Below, one piece after another: positions 26,772-38,300 of a DNA stretch of 64,000 nucleotides. Below the pieces are notes generated by a model, which ran no database searches, was not told where the DNA came from, and saw only the letters and a list, made by a program, of their open reading frames with translations. The DNA is from Erodium maritimum (Eukaryota > Streptophyta > Magnoliopsida > Geraniales > Geraniaceae): the NCBI GenBank assembly GCA_963921825.1, contig OY997589.1:1860001-1924000 (forward strand), in the 5' to 3' direction. Made by a program: the position numbers and the translations under genes. Each line of letters opens with the position of its first letter. Positions within the stretch are counted from its first letter, which is position 1.

Positions 26772-27100
26772 TTGAAAACCTTTGTTTTTAATATCTAAAA
26801 TATGTAAAAAAAAAAGTTATAGTTTTTGACACTTCCGTCACGTTATTGATATGATAGGTCACGCCCATCGGTTATCAACATTATGATGAAACGAGCCAAA
26901 ATAGAACAAAAAATAATAATATAAATACCAAATGTTGAAAACCTTTGTTTTTAATATCTAAAATATGTAATAAAAAAATATAGTTTGTGACACTTCCGTC
27001 ACGCCATTGATATGATAGGTCACACCCATATGTTATCAACATTATGACGAAATGAGCCAAAACTGAACAAAATAAATAATATAAATACCAAATACCGAAA
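26772..27100. repeat. 163-bp tandem duplication
   Basis: The unit starting 'aaaacctttgtttttaatat' at about 26775 repeats at about 26938, including 'acacttccgtcacg', 'attgatatgataggtcac' and 'gttatcaacattatga'. The two copies are roughly 85-90% alike by eye. Part of a third, shorter run of 'aataatataaatacc' follows. Confidence 0.85.
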
Positions 27101-27226
27101 CTGAACAAACTAAATAATATAAATACCGTTGTGCTAGTGTATCTTAACATTGAGACAAAATAAATCAAAACCGAACAAAAATAAATAAGATAAATATCAA
27201 AACCGTAACGAAAACAATTTTACTAA

Positions 27227-27483
27227 GATTATCTCCAATGCGTCGGACGATTGAGTCAGGCGAATAGTCTCAATTTGTCGCTCCTCCTCCCATATTGTTG
27301 TGGCGATTTAGACAAGCCAATTCGAACAAAAACCCATGTGTCGTGTGGCAAGTGTCCTTAGTGTGGGAGAATTTAGTTCCCCAAACAAATTCACGATGTA
27401 TGAACACGAACCCGTTGAGAGAAAATCAACCAACACCGTTAAAAACCCATTCTTCAACAATCCGCCCGCCACTACAAATACTC
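27227..27483. mobile_element. Tourist-like MITE
   Basis: The left end is GATTATCTCCAATGCG and the right end on the other strand is GAGTATTTGTAGTGGCGG. Both fit the Tourist/PIF end shape. The flanks are TAA on the left and TTA on the right, so the 3-bp duplication is imperfect. Confidence 0.5.
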
Positions 27484-29067
27484 TTAAGAGTTATCAAAAA
27501 GTTGTATAAACCGTAGGTATCCACAGTGGGGTCGATTCTTGAGGTCGAATATGTGGGTCTCAATCAGATAGGATTCGACAAATTCTGAGTAAAGTGTCGG
27601 ATTCAGATGGTCAAATCTAACCAAATTCATACGTATAAGGAGAAGATTCGTTGAAGGAGGAGAGAGAAGAGTGAATCGGAAGAGAGAAACGACAGTCGAT
27701 GAATTTGCAAACTCAGAGCGTCTATTCGCCAAGAGAGAAAATCAGAACCGCAACGTCAACACTTTCTTTTTTTCCCGCCATTTTCGACGATGCTTTCGAC
27801 CTCTACTATTGATGGTCTTAGTTTTCTACCAAAATATTTGTAGCATGATTAGTGGAGCTTTATCTAAAGTCAACAAAGGGGCCACTAAACATGTCTCCTA
27901 ATGACATGATTAGCCATGAATAACACTGTCCCCAAACTCCAAAACCATTATATTAAATTAATTTTTCTTATTTTTTTTTCTTCATATTGCTTCAATTTTA
28001 CATCATTCAACTAAGGCCATACCTTACTCTTTTGTGGACCCATCTTAGGAACAATGATTCAACTAGAAGATATGGGGACCAAATTGCACATGAGGCTGTT
28101 TAGAAGAAGGATCTTTTAACAACCTTAGATTTGGCCCAATATGATTTGGAGTTTGGACAATAACAATTATATGTCATTGTTGTTTCTGTTGTTTGCAAAT
28201 CTATTTTGATCTGTTCAAGGTTGTTGTGTGTGGTATTATTGGATTAGAAAATAAGGGGAAGAGTTGTTAAAATCCCGATAGAACTAAACTCGACTTAAGC
28301 AGATATGATGACGTCATTCGATTTATTCGTTCTCTTTCGATTTAGTTCTATTGTAACACTCTCTAGGAAGAAACACAAATTGGTCACGAGTTTAACCCCG
28401 AATAACCCATGTAGTTGACATGCTCATACTAACAAATTGATGTGTATAGATGTTTATCAAAATATCATCGATAATTTGGTTTTTGATCCCCAAACAAAAC
28501 CAGTTTTTACTAATAGAATCATGTGAACGATACTTAAAATAGTGTACTATCATTTTAAAACGTTGGATAATATAATATTTGTAATCAATATTCAAGAAAA
28601 AGTTTCAATATTTAACCCATCTATTTTTCTCATGAAAATGCTCTTCCATTTATCTTATCTTTAGGAGGATGAGATAATCAAAGGGTAGAAAACTATACTC
28701 CATGGATTTATTGGGCTTTATTGGGCTGTTCACAAACAGTGAAGCATTTGTCTAGCCCAATTTAAATACAAAAGAGTAGTAACATTGGGCTTACAATTCG
28801 GCCCAATACAACAACAACTCGGGCTGTCACAGTCCAGTTAAACTAAATGATAAAAGATGGAGCTATGTTAATATTTTATTATCACATTGAATAAATCATT
28901 ATAGATAAATTTCTCAACACACAACAATGAAAATGTAGCTATGTTACAACATATTTAATTATCATTTAAACTATATGATAAAAGATGGAGCTCTATTTGC
29001 AGCAACATGACAAATAGGTACAAGTTGGATATATAGGGACGATACAGGCCAAATCACGTAGACAGTG

Positions 29068-29250
29068 ATAGAGTTGGTTTTTTCAGTGGGAGATACTGAA
29101 ATTTTTCAGTGATAACACGTGATTGTAAAAAAAATTAAGGAGGACACAACGACGAAATTAGAAGGGATTAAGTGGTATTTTTGAAAAAAAATCGAATAGC
29201 ATATAATAATTTTTCAAAAAATGAGGGGGGACGTGTCCTCCTAAGGCCCA
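29068..29250. mobile_element. Decayed relative of the CAGTGGCGGA element
   Basis: 'ttttttcagtgggagatac', 'gtatttttgaaaaaaaatcg' and 'gaggggggacgtgtcctcct' match the element at 9148-9340. The ends are mutated and no duplication was found. Confidence 0.6.
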
Positions 29251-29281
29251 TGTAGGGTCCTCAGAATCTGGGACTGATCAA

Positions 29282-29505
29282 AGCATACGCTATCAAAGAT
29301 GCGTTGCAGTGGCTAACTCAGAAGCCGTATCAGAGATCAATCATCCGAAATGATTGTAAGATCCTAGTGGATATGATCAACAACAAGAAAAGGTCCTCTT
29401 CTCTCATAGGGCTAGTCGCTAGCGATTGTATAACTCTTTTGTCTAGACTCGAGGCCGAACAACTCGGTTTTGTAAAACAGACAACGAACAAAACAACTCA
29501 CTGAC
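29282..29505 (+). pseudogene. LINE reverse-transcriptase C-terminal RNase H (RVT_3) fragment
   Basis: The frame encodes AYAIKDALQWL, then SIIRNDCKILVDMINNKK, then SSLIGLVASDCITLL. This is the order found in the RNase H-like domain at the end of plant non-LTR retroelement polyproteins. It ends at TGA after about 70 residues. Nothing of the reverse transcriptase precedes it, so it is a small orphan fragment directly next to a MITE. Confidence 0.6.
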
Positions 29506-29837
29506 TTGTTAGGGCGGCCTGTTTCTTCCCTGTTTGGGAATAACAAGGAGAGTTTATACCTGAGTTATTTTATCGTGTTTTTATTGTTAAAAAAATAAAA
29601 ATATATTTTATAAAATAAAAACAAATATAAATTACTAATGCAATGAATGTGCACCTTCCAATTACTTCCATCACCTAAAAAAATAAATGAAGATAACATA
29701 AAATTAAATAAAAAGAATGATTAATTAATGTAACTAATATTTATCCACACATACCCAATTTTGTTTGTTCTGTTCTTTTTTCTTCATAGCTGAAAGTGAC
29801 CTTCCACTACCACATACCTCTACAGGCCATAGCTGTT

Positions 29838-29990
29838 TCTATATAATATTTTATTCTTCTTTTTTCCTCTTTCTCTTATTCTAATCGGAATCTTTTATCA
29901 GCTTAGTCCATAGCTTAATCATCGTCTTTGAGCAGATAAGACTGGTGGTTGAATCGCCTCTTCTTCTCCATTTCCCCCCGAAGATTTCTG
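29838..29990 (+). promoter_or_regulatory. TATA box and 5' UTR exon of pyroglutamyl-peptidase gene
   Basis: tctatataatatt at about 29838-29850 is TATA-like. C/T-rich leader sequence follows to a donor CTG/GTAAGAAACG at 29991. The matching acceptor is TTGTGCAG near 31011, making a leader intron of about 1 kb that holds a family A MITE. Confidence 0.6.
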
Positions 29991-30450
29991 GTAAGAAACG
30001 ATCTCCTTTTCTCTCTGTTTTCGATTCTTCACAACCTATTTAGTTTCAATTTTGATGGGTAATTTGTTTTTCTCTCTTCTGGGTCTTCGATTCTCGTGAC
30101 TGTTTCTGTTTCTGGTCATTTGTTGATTCGAATTGGGGATTGGGTTTTGATGGGTTGGTTCTGATTTGAAGATCAAGTGGGTTTTTTTTGGTTTGGATTC
30201 AGTGTTTGTTTGATGGGTCTGTTTGGTGTTTATGGCTCTGGTTTTGGATCCAATTTCTGGGTTTGTGTTCATCTTTGGATGGTTTTGGGAAGTGGGTTTT
30301 GTTGATTGTTTCTGAATTGCCCAGGTTGAGCTCATGATTTTTCCAATTTTGGTATTGCTTGTGCTGTTCATGATGTGCAAGTTTGGGATTTTCACATGAA
30401 GGCTTATAAAATCATTCCACTTTGAGATTGAATAATAGTAAAAAAAAAAA

Positions 30451-30826
30451 GGGATAATTGCGAAAACTATTGTGAACTATGCATGTTTTGCAAATATTCT
30501 TTTTGCAGTCCCAACTATTTTCCTATGCAAATCCACTAAAAAGGTTATTTTTTTGGCAAAAAGTTGAAAGTGACCATACAAAAGTGTATACATAAGGGTT
30601 CCAAATTGCAAAACATGTATACACGAGTGTTACAAATTGCAAAACACGTATAATATAAAGGGAAAAATTGTCATTTCCAAAAAAATTGAAGTCACGTGGT
30701 TGTCACATGACTAACTTTCGTTATCTTGCAGCAGAAAATAGTTGGGGTTGTTTTAGGCAAAAAAAAAGTTCACCGATAGTATTTGCCAAACGCTCATAGT
30801 TCACCATAAGTTTATGAAATTATCCC
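30451..30826. mobile_element. Family A MITE, full length, in leader intron
   Basis: It starts GGGATAATTGCGAAAACT and ends in the inverted 'gaaattatccc'. The internal family words 'gtgaactatgcatgttttgc', 'gtgtatacataagggttcca', 'aagtcacgtggttgtcacat' and 'gttcaccataagttta' make it one of the best references for family A. It lies between the TATA region and start codon of the pyroglutamyl-peptidase gene. Confidence 0.85.
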
Positions 30827-31082
30827 TTATAAACACAATTCTATTTTGCACTGAACCGGTTAAATTATGGCTTAATGGTAGAGTATGTAGATGACATTTT
30901 TCATATAGAAACATCACAATTTGATACCATTTGGTTGATACTCAATACCATAATTGCTAAATAATGATTCCATCATTTAGTGTAACTGTATGTTGATTCT
31001 GTGTTGTGCAGGTGCTTTGGGGATTATTTGATTCTGTTAATACGAGTCGTTCGATTTAATTTTTGATCGAATTGTTTGAGAA

Positions 31083-33342
31083 ATGGGGTCAGAAGGGCCT
31101 CCATCTGTAACGATCCACTTGACGGGGTTTAAGAAATTCCACGGAGTTTCAGAGAACCCTACTGAAACCATTGTGAGTAATTTGAAAGAGTTCTTGAAGA
31201 AGAAAGGTTTGCCTAAAGGCGTTATTCTCGGAAGTTGCAACATTCTTGAGACTGCAGGACAAGGTGCACTTGGCCCCTTATACCAGACCTTGCAGTCAGC
31301 TCTACCCACAAATGATTCAGATTCTCCTAACCCGGGGAAAATTATTTGGGTCAGTTGTCTCTCTCTCTCATGGCAGCTTTTCGTCAAGCTACTTAGAAGT
31401 TATAAGTACATGTTGTAAAGATAACGGACATACACGATATAGTAACTCAGTTGGGTCAGTCTTGATATGCTACTTATCTCAACAATGTAGGTTCTTTGTG
31501 TTGCTCATTTGTATTTGGGTCAAATGAACTCGGTGAATAGCATAACCATGAAACTGAAAGCAGTTCTTACTGACTGAAACGTATCCATCATGTGATTTTT
31601 TCTTAACAACTAAATCAGGTGCATCAAAAAGCTTATGCCAAAAAAAATACCTTGAAGTATTCAGTTTTTGCAACTTGTAGCCCTCTTCTTTGACAATTGC
31701 AAAAAGTACCATGAACTTGTATTTTTGTTGTACTTTGTATAAAAATGTTGATTTTACCCTTGCAATATATCTTAGGGTCCTTTTTCGCAATTGTCCCAAA
31801 ACCTTATTGGGCTCAAGACCTTACTTATGTAGAAGTAAGGGAGCTCCAGGCATTTTTTATTCTTAAATATCAAGCAAGATATGGGTTCAAGACCTACATA
31901 TCCATTGTGTGATCAACATAATTTTCATCTTTATCGTTGCATTGTGAACGGTGATGATTAACTGCAAATTATCTGCACAATGTATTTAAATGATTATTAT
32001 TATATCATGTTCGGTTGTTCATTTTCTTTATTTTAGATACATTTTGGAGTTAATAGCGGTGCAACAAAATTTGCCATAGAGCACCAGGCTGTCAATGAAG
32101 CTACATTCCGTTGTCCCGATGAGATGGGATGGAAGCCTCAGGTTAGATTTTTGATGTGTGATTGTGCAATTCTCTACAATGCTCCAAGCGGGTTCTCATT
32201 TGTTTGAAGCTACATCGTGTTAATTTTTTTGCAGAAAGTCCCTATTATCATTGCAGATGGACCGATTTCTCGAACACGGAAGGTAGTTTTGGTTTTCCAT
32301 GATTTCTTTATCAATTTTCTCTTGCATTTTAAGATGAATCTCTGCAATACCTCTTAAGTTTAAAAAGTTGTTTTAGTCTCATTTTACCAATTCCATCAAC
32401 TATTGGGTGTGAAATGATGAAAATACCCTCATGAAATAAACAAATAAATAATGGGATAATCTCACTCAGGTAATCTTAAATATACACCTTTCTCAATCAG
32501 TGACTCCTAAGTTCAAAAAGCTTTTGACAACCCCTAAGTTTTTGTCTCTATTTACCTTAAATCCATCGACTATTGGGTGTGAAATGATGAAAATGCTAAA
32601 TTTCATTTCATGAGAGTATTTTCATCATTTCACACCCCAATAGTTGATGGATTTGGGGTACAATGAGACTCAAAAAACTTCAAGGGGTTCTCAATTTTTT
32701 TGAAACTTAGTAGTCATTGATTAAGAAAGGCGTATATTTAAGGATAGTTGAGTGGGATCATCCCATCAATATTTTTTTAAACTTAGGAGTCATTAATTGA
32801 GGAAGGTGTATATTTAAGGGTAGCTGAGCGCGATTATTCTATTTTTTGATAAGGGTATTTTTGTCATATCACTCCCAATAATCATGGATTGGGGTAAAAT
32901 GAGACCCTTAAAACTTTTCAAACTTAGGAATCATTGATCAAGAGAGGTGTATATATAATGGTAGCTGATTGAGATTATCCCATCATTCATCTTCTAGGGC
33001 ATAGCTCCATAGGATATATTTCTTCAACGTGTCTTTCTTCAACGTGTCTTTCATATAGGTTCGATATATTTCACATAAACATTCGCTTATTTATCTTCAC
33101 AGACCTCTCTTCCCGTTGAGGACATAACCAAGAGCTTGGCCAAGATGGGCTATGAAGTCACGGCATCCGACGATGCAGGCCGGTTCGTATGCAACTACGT
33201 CTACTACCACTCTCTCCGTTTTGCAGAGGTGAACGGGATCAAATCACTATTCGTGCACGTGCCTCTGTTCTTGACCATAGACGAGGACACCCAGATGCAA
33301 TTCGCCGCGTCCTTGTTGGAGGTTATCGGTTCCTTATGCTAG
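31083..33342 (+). CDS. Pyroglutamyl-peptidase I (pyrrolidone-carboxylate peptidase), 4 exons
   Basis: Cytosolic cysteine peptidase (family C15) that removes N-terminal pyroglutamate from peptides. Exons: 31083-31349, 32037-32141, 32235-32282 and 33103-33342. This gives 660 nt and 219 aa, a normal length. The start MGSEGPPSVTIHLTGFKKFH matches plant members. The catalytic residues can be placed: E104 in FAIEHQAVNEATF, C170 in GRFVCNYVYYHSL and H192 in LFVHVPLFL. Exon 1 ends at a GTCAGT donor, with KIIW joined to IHFGVNSGATKFA. Introns 1 and 3 carry MITEs; the intron 3 pair is nested. Recognition is firm; substrates are not known from sequence. Confidence 0.94.
31637..31797. mobile_element. Family B MITE fragment, intron 1
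   Basis: 'aataccttgaagtattcag', 'cttgtagccctcttctttga' and 'agtaccatgaacttgt' are the left arm of family B. The element ends 'cgcaattgtccc' after about 160 bp, so most of the second arm is deleted. Confidence 0.7.
32327..32980. mobile_element. Two nested family I foldback MITEs, intron 3
   Basis: An intact inner copy (about 32453-32764) begins GGGATAATCTCACTCA and ends in the inverted 'tgagtgggatcatccca'. Its arms pair through 'gggtgtgaaatgatgaaaat' against 'attttcatcatttcacaccc'. The sequence before it (32327-32450) is a left arm of the same family. The sequence after it (32765-32980) is a right arm ending 'ctgattgagattatccca'. The inner copy therefore sits inside an older one. Confidence 0.8.
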
Positions 33343-33704
33343 TTGACCTTATATCGACATGTTTTACACGACAAAAAGGGGCTCATATGTTTGTATGCAT
33401 GTTGGGTTTTGGTCGAATCATTTCAATAAACGCAGGACGTAAAATGAATGGGAAGTGTAATTGTGTCTCATAATTCTCATGCTTTGCCTTTTCCTTATCT
33501 GATTATCTCAGAAATCTTCTTCCTTGTTCTGATGTTTGAATAAATTTTAGTTTTGCTTTTTTTTGCTTCTATGGTGTTGAAGGATAAATAGTTTGATGGT
33601 ATATGTTCCTTGTGTCCCAAGCTTAAGTAACTTGTTCTGGTTGGAGAAGTAAACATTTGATTTTAGAACATAGAAATGTTTTATTTTGCTTATAAAAAAA
33701 TGGG

Positions 33705-34340
33705 TACATGGTTGGTCCCCAAATAGATTGTGGGGTCCCTACCCTTCTTATTGTCATTGGGACTTGAACCCGATTCAGAATATAGAATTTACATATTTGA
33801 TTTTACCGAAAATAAGGTAGATAATTGTCCCCTGTCCTTCATATTTTCATTGAGACTTGAACTCGATTCAAAAGATAACAAAATACTTGAATTTGATTCA
33901 AAATATGGAAGTATTCGATTTTATTTGACACAAAATAGTCACATTATTAACCCCCAAAAGAGTTGTGCGGTCCTGTTGCCTTATTTTATCGTCATTGTGA
34001 TTTGAACTCGGTTAAGATAGTAGAAAATTCATTTCGATTTTGTAGATAGGGTATATAGTTAGTCTCCAAAAGGGTTTTTGGGGTCCCTCACGTTCTTATT
34101 GTCATTGTGACTTGAACCTGATTCAGAATATAGAAACGAATGACCTCCCTTTAGAACATACAAAATATCTGATTCGATAGGTGGTCCCCGAAAGAGTTGT
34201 GGGGTCTCTTTCCTTCCTATCATCGTTAGACATAAACTCGACTCAGAACATAAAGAGGGACTTGAATCCGATATAGAATACAGAAATATTCGATACACAA
34301 AATAATACACATAGCTGGTCCCCAAAAGGATTGTGAGGTC
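33705..34340. repeat. Degenerate tandem repeat, unit about 120 bp, about 6 copies
   Basis: The phrase 'ggtccccaaaagagttgtgg / ggtccct...cttattgtcattg / gacttgaacccgattcagaa' recurs starting near 33713, 33824, 33948, 34062, 34182 and 34317. The copies are much diverged and no frame is conserved. Confidence 0.8.
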
Positions 34341-34699
34341 TCCTACCTCTCATGTCCTCACTCTCGTTATTGTAACTTGGACATCACTCCTCTTTTATTC
34401 TTTTCTAGCTACACCTATTTGCCTTAGCCTCCATCTTTTGTTGCTCTATGTATAGAGCTACTTTTGTCTCTTTTGGGTCTCAACCCCTACAATTTTTCTT
34501 TCTATTTTGGTCCCCTCTCTATATTCCCTTTGTTGACAAATATGCCCCTATTCGATTCGTACTCGATTCACACCAGCTCGGAGGTAATTTGTAAAATAAC
34601 TTCAAAACGATACTCTCTTTGCTAAACAACCTAATTTAAACAATTTTTTAATTTTACTCTTAATGAAATCCCAACCGGACCGGATCTCGGTCTAATTGA

Positions 34700-35280
34700 G
34701 AAAAAAATTGTCACGGTCGGGATTTCATCAAGGATAAAAACGTAAATTCTTTTGTTAGAATAAAAAGAAGGCCACTTCTGCAAGAACAACTAAAATGGAG
34801 GTTATTTGGAAAATCAACCTGCAACTCGATCTTTGTAAAACAGATTACCTATGATCGGTCGGTCTTCTACGATTAAAAGGTCTACCTTATTTAGGAATAA
34901 GTCCGTGAGAAGCTGATTGTGTTATAGCAACAAAAAACGATCAGATCTGATTGAGATTTCATGAAGGGAAAAAGCATAAATTCGTTGATTTTTTTTACAA
35001 AATAACCTTCCTTTTAGACGATTTCCCAATTTCACCCTTCATGATCAGGGCTTGATCGGGATTTCATTAAGGGAAAAAGCATAAGTTTGTTTGTCAGAAA
35101 GAAAAGAAGGTCACTTCTACCCGAGTAACTGAAACGGAGGTTATTTTACAAATCAACCCCCAACTCGATCTTTGTGAACCAGATTGCTTATAACCGGTCG
35201 GTTTCTACAATTGAAAGATCAACCTCATCCTGAGAAACCGGTTGTGTTATAGCAACAAAAAGACGATCAGATCCGACCCA
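34700..35280. repeat. Direct repeat, unit about 335 bp, two copies plus remnant
   Basis: 'cgggatttcatcaaggataa' (near 34717) returns near 35055, followed in both by 'aagaaggccacttctgc', 'atggaggttatttggaaaat', 'caactcgatctttgtaaaac', 'aaccggtcggt' and 'gtgttatagcaacaaaaa'. A third 'gattgagatttcatgaaggg' near 34960 is a partial copy. Confidence 0.85.
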
Positions 35281-35383
35281 ACTATAAGATTCTCATCATT
35301 AAATCGATTCAAGAACCGTAACAATTACACTTTTATTAAGTCAAATATACACCCAAACCCCTACCCTACAAACCCCGGCCCCA

Positions 35384-38300
35384 TCAACACCCCCCGGCGA
35401 CAGTCTCCGTCACCGACTCCGGCGACCCCTCCAGGAGGCAAAACGCCGGAGGAATCGTCATCGTCTCCATAACCCCATAAGCATTCCAACAAAACGGCTC
35501 CAGCAAAACCTCCCCCTGCGCCGGCAAGAGCTCCACCTCCGACAAGGTGAGGTTCGAGCACGGAACAGAGTCGCTGCACCCGAAGTGCATCGGAGGGCTC
35601 CTGGCGTCGTAGGTGCCTCTGATGTTGGCGTAGACGATGTCGGAGACGAGCACCGCCGATGTCTGATTCGGACAGTGCTTGGTCGCGCAGTAGTACTGGT
35701 CCACCATGATCGGGTTTCGGACAGCCTCCACGTGGATGTTCCGGAAGACAACCTTTGACACCGATCCTGATCCTCCCTGCCATGTCTTGATTCGGACACC
35801 GTTGTCGGAATGCTTGATGACGGAGTCGGTTACTGTGATGTTGGAGACGCAGGCTCTTGAGTTGCGCATTCCTAGGCTCCCGATGCTGCGGAGATTGGGG
35901 GAAAAGATCGGATTTTGTTAGTCGGGTTTTCGAGGTATCGGGATTTTGCTCCGACCCTTTGACGGTCACGAGCTAATTCGGGCTGATGGTTGCAAAAAAG
36001 TACTTTGAGGTATTCATTTTGGGGATTACATCACTTAACTGTACCTGATTACATGTCCGATTTTCACATACTACCCCTAACTAAATCGTTTGGGGTAGTA
36101 TGTGAAAATCGGATACCGTTCAGACGAATTTTGAAAACATAAAGTATGGCCTAAAAATTCATAATTAGGTGTAACGATTAGGGGTAACCATGGTTCCTAA
36201 CCCCTTTTCACCTTTGTTTTCCGATCCTAACCTGGGTTTACCTTTGTTTGCATTTCCCAACTATCACATTTCCATTTTTTGCAAAAAGTATCAGAAATCG
36301 TCAAAACTGACGATTCTGTTAGTTTTTTGACCACGTGTCGCCCACGTGTCGTCACGGGCGAGTGACACGTGGCAAAAAAATAACGGAATCGTCAAAATAA
36401 ACGATAAACGATACATTCTGCAAAAAATTGAAAGGTGATAGTTGAGAAATGCAAACAAAGATAAACCCATGCTAGGATTGAGAAATCAAAGGTGAAAAAG
36501 GGTTCGGAACCATGGTTTTCCCTTACAAAAAAATACATTGAGATATTCATTTTGGGGGTAACGTCATTTAAGTGTACCTAATTACATGTCTGATTTTCAC
36601 ATACTACCCCTAACTAAATCGTTTGGGGTAGTATGTGAAAATCGGATACCGTTCAAACGAATTTCGAAAACATAAAGTATTCCCTAAAAATTCATAATCA
36701 GGTGTAACTATTAAGCGTAGTTATGTGATATCATCCCTTCTTTCCTTGCAATTTGTAGTTTCTTTTTTAGATAATTGTAAAAAAAAATATTTGATTTGTG
36801 GCATCATATCGCATTTTGTATAAATTTATTTTAAAGTGATGATTTATTCCTTCAAACTTAAAATTCAAAAATATTAAAAATTCCAAATTTTCATATCCTT
36901 TCATTTTTTTTATCGTTCGATACCAAAATAAAGAAATTAAATATATGAAAATTGAATTTTTTTTATTTATTATTTTTAAAATCTAAATTGTAAGGATGAA
37001 ATTATTATTTTAGACCCACTCACGGCACATTTTACAATTATTCTAGGAAAAATAATTATATGTTAGATAAGAGATCTGATGTTCGAATCTTAATACGATT
37101 CGAGATAGGAATTAGATTAAGAATTGATGATAAAACAATGGTTTAGGAGTACTCTACCTTATACCATGACTTGGCCCACAAGTAATGTTCTTAATGTCCA
37201 CATTGTGAGTTCCGGCTCCAATCGACACACAATCATCACCTGCAACAACCCGAACATTTTCAGGTCACCAATTCGAAAAACTCGATAACTTGAGGCTCAA
37301 GAAAGTCTTCATTACCGTTGGCGATGACCGAGTTGTAAACGGTCACATTGCTGGTGTTCTCTATGTGTATCCCGTCGGTGTTGGGGCTGAGGGAAGGAGC
37401 TTTGATGACCAGAGACTCGATGTGCACATTTTCGCAACCATCGAACCTGAAATTGAATTGGGGGCTGTTTTTGATCTTCAGCCCTCTCACGGCCAAGTTG
37501 GAGCTCATGAAGAACCTCAAAGTCTGCCATTGAAATGATTTGGATTGGTACGGACTTTCCCGAGAAAATGAAGGAAAATTTTGTTTTTCTTGTTTTGTTT
37601 TGGGGGAGTGTTACTTACCACTGGGCTGTCGCAGGGACCCGGCAGTGTAGTTCCGTTTATGCCCTGTGTAGTTTGGGTATGTAAGTGTCAGAAAAGAATA
37701 AGGGGAAAAGCAAATGAAAGGGTAAAATGGGAAGAAAACCCCGAGAAAGACAATATTCGTAGATTAAAATCGAACACTTGACAATATTCGTTTAAACCAA
37801 CCAAACATATTTTGACATTTTATTAAACGGGTAATTGTAAAAAAAAAAGTATCTTGAGATACTCACTTTTTGCAAGTATAAACCCCGGTAAAAAATGTCT
37901 CGAACCTATCATCTGTTGTACTTTATGTAAAAAAAATCAAAATGTCAATTTTATCTTTTAATAATATCCAAAATGAAACAAAAATTCCATAATTTTCATT
38001 GTTCTTAATTATCTTCCTCCTTACATATGTCCAAAGCGACAGAAAATTTAAAAAGTTGAAAATTCTGGATTTTATATTTTATATGTTTACTTATTATTTA
38101 AATCTTAAGGATAAAATCATCATTTTTAACAACAACCCAATAAAAAGCTAAGTTTATGTTTTTTTTTCTGGTGCAATAATCGAATAAGAAAGTTGCAAAA
38201 TCGAATGCTTCATAATATTCTTTAAAGAATTTTTTTATGTTAAAACTCGATTCACCAAAACTCGAGTAGAAAGGTAAAAGACGTTGATGTACTTGCGACT

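Larger units (their letters stand above)
24545..29067. other. Repeat-rich spacer, NIMIN to pyroglutamyl-peptidase
   Basis: No gene is recognised. It contains family B and A elements, a 163-bp tandem duplication and a Tourist-like element (listed separately). A GC-richer patch at 25560-25720 has an open frame but no known similarity. 28830-28990 has two copies of 'aatgataaaagatggagcta'-like sequence. Confidence 0.45.
33343..35383. other. Spacer of two degenerate tandem arrays
   Basis: Convergent interval between the pyroglutamyl-peptidase and polygalacturonase genes. It holds 3' UTR sequence and the two arrays listed separately. No further gene is seen. Confidence 0.6.
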
